From WFZT01 sp964571845 (GTDB taxonomy: Bacteria > Hydrothermota > Hydrothermia > B15-G9 > WFZT01): a stretch of DNA of 64,000 nt. Position 1 is the stretch's first letter, and every line of letters starts with the position of its first letter. The notes below the pieces were generated by a model. The model was not told where the DNA came from. It searched no databases and was given only the letters and a program-made list of their open reading frames with translations. Below are positions 63,034-64,000 of the stretch, piece by piece. A program made the position numbers and the translations under genes. Location: the NCBI GenBank assembly GCA_964571845.1, contig CAZNDM010000050.1, positions 18,819-82,818 on the forward strand, read 5' to 3'.

Positions 63034-63108
63034 TGGAGGCGGCACCCGGATTCGAACCGGGGAATAGCGGATTTGCAATCCGCCGCCTTGCCACTTGGCT
63101 ATGCCGCC
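63034..63108 (-). tRNA. tRNA-Cys (anticodon GCA)
   Basis: 75 bases including an encoded CCA (63034-63036). Acceptor GGCGGCA/TGCCGCC with U73, D arm with AAGTGGC, anticodon GCA at 63074-63076 in loop TTGCAAA, and T arm CCCGG-TTCGAAT-CCGGG. Upstream partner of tRNA-Leu (8-base gap). Confidence 0.95.
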
Positions 63109-63123
63109 TGCTGTTCCGTTTTA

Positions 63124-63152
63124 TTATTAACAATCCACACTTATCATGTCAA
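63124..63152 (-). promoter_or_regulatory. Consensus promoter of the tRNA-Cys/tRNA-Leu unit
   Basis: On the minus strand: TTGACA (63147-63152), exact 17-bp spacer, TAATAA (63124-63129). The transcript should start near 63117, about 9 bases before tRNA-Cys. The dispersed element at 63160-63212 lies immediately upstream. Confidence 0.75.
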
Positions 63153-63157
63153 CCGGA

Positions 63158-63960
63158 TATGGAGAGGGTGTTCACTTACCCTTTACTTCGCGGAAAAACT
63201 CATTTTTCCCTGATCCTTACGTAATCCCGTTTCGTGGAAAAGATTACACCCGAATTCCTCTATCGCTATGTAAGAGGCATCACTCACAACCTCCCCTCCC
63301 GCTTATGCGACTCCACATACAACCTCCCCATCCGATTGCGGGAGAGGTCGCTCACAATCTCCCCTCCCACGAAGTGAGAGGGGATTAAGGGGAGGGGATA
63401 AAACCTCCACCTGCTTTTTCTGTTAAATTAGCTCATTCTGCCCCCTCCTTAATCCTCCCCCAAACCTCTTCGAGGTTCGGGGGAGGAGTTTTTAAGGCGA
63501 TCCTCCTCAAAGCAGAGCTTTGGGGAAGAGTTAGAGAGTATCTCCTCACGAAGTGGGGGAGAGGTATGTCGAATGTTCTTCAACACCTTGCAAAGCAGCA
63601 TGAGGGAAGGAGTCACTTCCAACCTCCTTCATGCTTGTAGGCTTGTAGGAGAGTATCTAAAAACCACCTGAAACATTCCCTCCCATCCTGCAGGGATTTA
63701 CCCCCAATTCCTCTTTGACGAAGCGGGAGGGATCACACACAATCTCCCCTCCCGATTGCGGGAGGGGGCACTCACAATCTCCCCTCCCACGAAGTGGGAG
63801 GGGATTAAGGGGAGGGAATAAAACCTTTATCTACTTCTCTCAGTCAGATCTGCTCATTCTACCCCCTCCTTAATCCTTCCTCACAAAGTGAAGTGAGAAG
63901 GTTATTGAGAAACCTTCACACAATGATAGAGACACTGCGGAGGGGGGGAGGAGGTCATTT
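63158..63960 (-). repeat. Noncoding mosaic repeat island upstream of tRNA-Cys
   Basis: No credible gene. On the minus strand, reading toward tRNA-Cys, its modules follow the same order as the island at 42.7-43.2 kb on the plus strand. A block of about 115 bp (CTCCCCTCCCACGAAG... to ...CCCCCTCCTTAATCC) occurs twice, near 63350-63465 and 63770-63885. Hairpins with arms CCCCTCCCAC / GTGGGAGGGG recur. The gene-facing end (63160-63300) aligns with 43100-43222. Confidence 0.7.
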
Positions 63961-64000
63961 TGTTACACTAACACAATGTGGAGAAGGGTCCTTCACAGAC

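Noticed and set aside
63158..63388. Plus-strand frame of 80 codons at the right-hand island
   Set aside because: Made of repeat modules and palindromes shared with other islands; not a protein.

Overview
The window reads as one piece of a thermophilic, two-membrane (diderm) bacterial chromosome. Outer-membrane barrels, a Lol-type lipoprotein exporter, a heptosyltransferase-type enzyme and Tat-type leaders point to a diderm. RtcA, an archaeal-type nicotinate phosphoribosyltransferase, a cyclic-2,3-diphosphoglycerate-synthetase-like protein and a gingipain-family protease with a C-terminal sorting domain suggest an uncultured thermophile of the WOR-3 / Hydrothermae / Stahlbacteria kind. That taxonomic guess is inference; there is no rRNA here to settle it.

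Layout. 1-10.2 kb (minus): a tight operon begins with a Rieske protein and continues with an NfrB-like glycosyltransferase carrying a c-di-GMP-type MshEN domain, a BcsB-like protein, a TPR/beta-barrel protein, a DUF2334 deacetylase-like protein and wecB; carB follows and runs off the left edge. 10.3-12.8 kb (plus): a large barrel protein with GxGxGxY repeats. 12.8-17.6 kb (minus): GT9, aldehyde dehydrogenase, SDR reductase, then rtcA. 17.64-18.8 kb: repeat island. 18.8-30.4 kb (plus): nicotinate phosphoribosyltransferase, a sugar nucleotidyltransferase, rmlA-C-B-D, a rhamnosyltransferase-like GT2, glgA, an outer-membrane protein and valS. 30.4-31.5 kb: decayed DNA with an IS3-type orfA relic. 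31.5-35.4 kb: a two-gene iron-sulfur/molybdopterin oxidoreductase. 36-40.2 kb (minus): a small protein, a P-loop kinase, a DUF4837 lipoprotein and recG. 40.2-42.7 kb (plus): ispDF and a pyrimidine nucleoside phosphorylase. 42.7-43.2 kb: repeat island. 43.3-52.4 kb (plus): tpiA, secG, rplU, C25 protease, prfA, aminotransferase, cDPGS-like protein. 52.6-55.4 kb: folP, an enoyl-CoA hydratase and a coiled-coil nuclease-like protein. 55.5-58.9 kb (plus): lysS and lolC/D. 58.9-63.1 kb (minus): tRNA-Cys, tRNA-Leu, DUF4321, two sugar ABC permeases, a DksA-type protein, a TlpA-type protein and dxr. 63.1-64 kb: another repeat island.

Three things stand out. First, the 1.7-10.2 kb operon looks like a complete c-di-GMP-controlled exopolysaccharide machine of the NfrA/NfrB (N4 glycan receptor) kind, with its precursor enzyme WecB encoded in the same operon and extra BcsB-like, deacetylase and Rieske parts. 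Second, at least ten genes have a -10-like box 6-9 bases before the start codon, so their transcripts should start at or within a few bases of the start codon; this looks like widespread leaderless transcription. Third, three large noncoding islands are related mosaics of GC-rich palindromes, and each ends in a shared element next to the promoter of the gene downstream in the same orientation.
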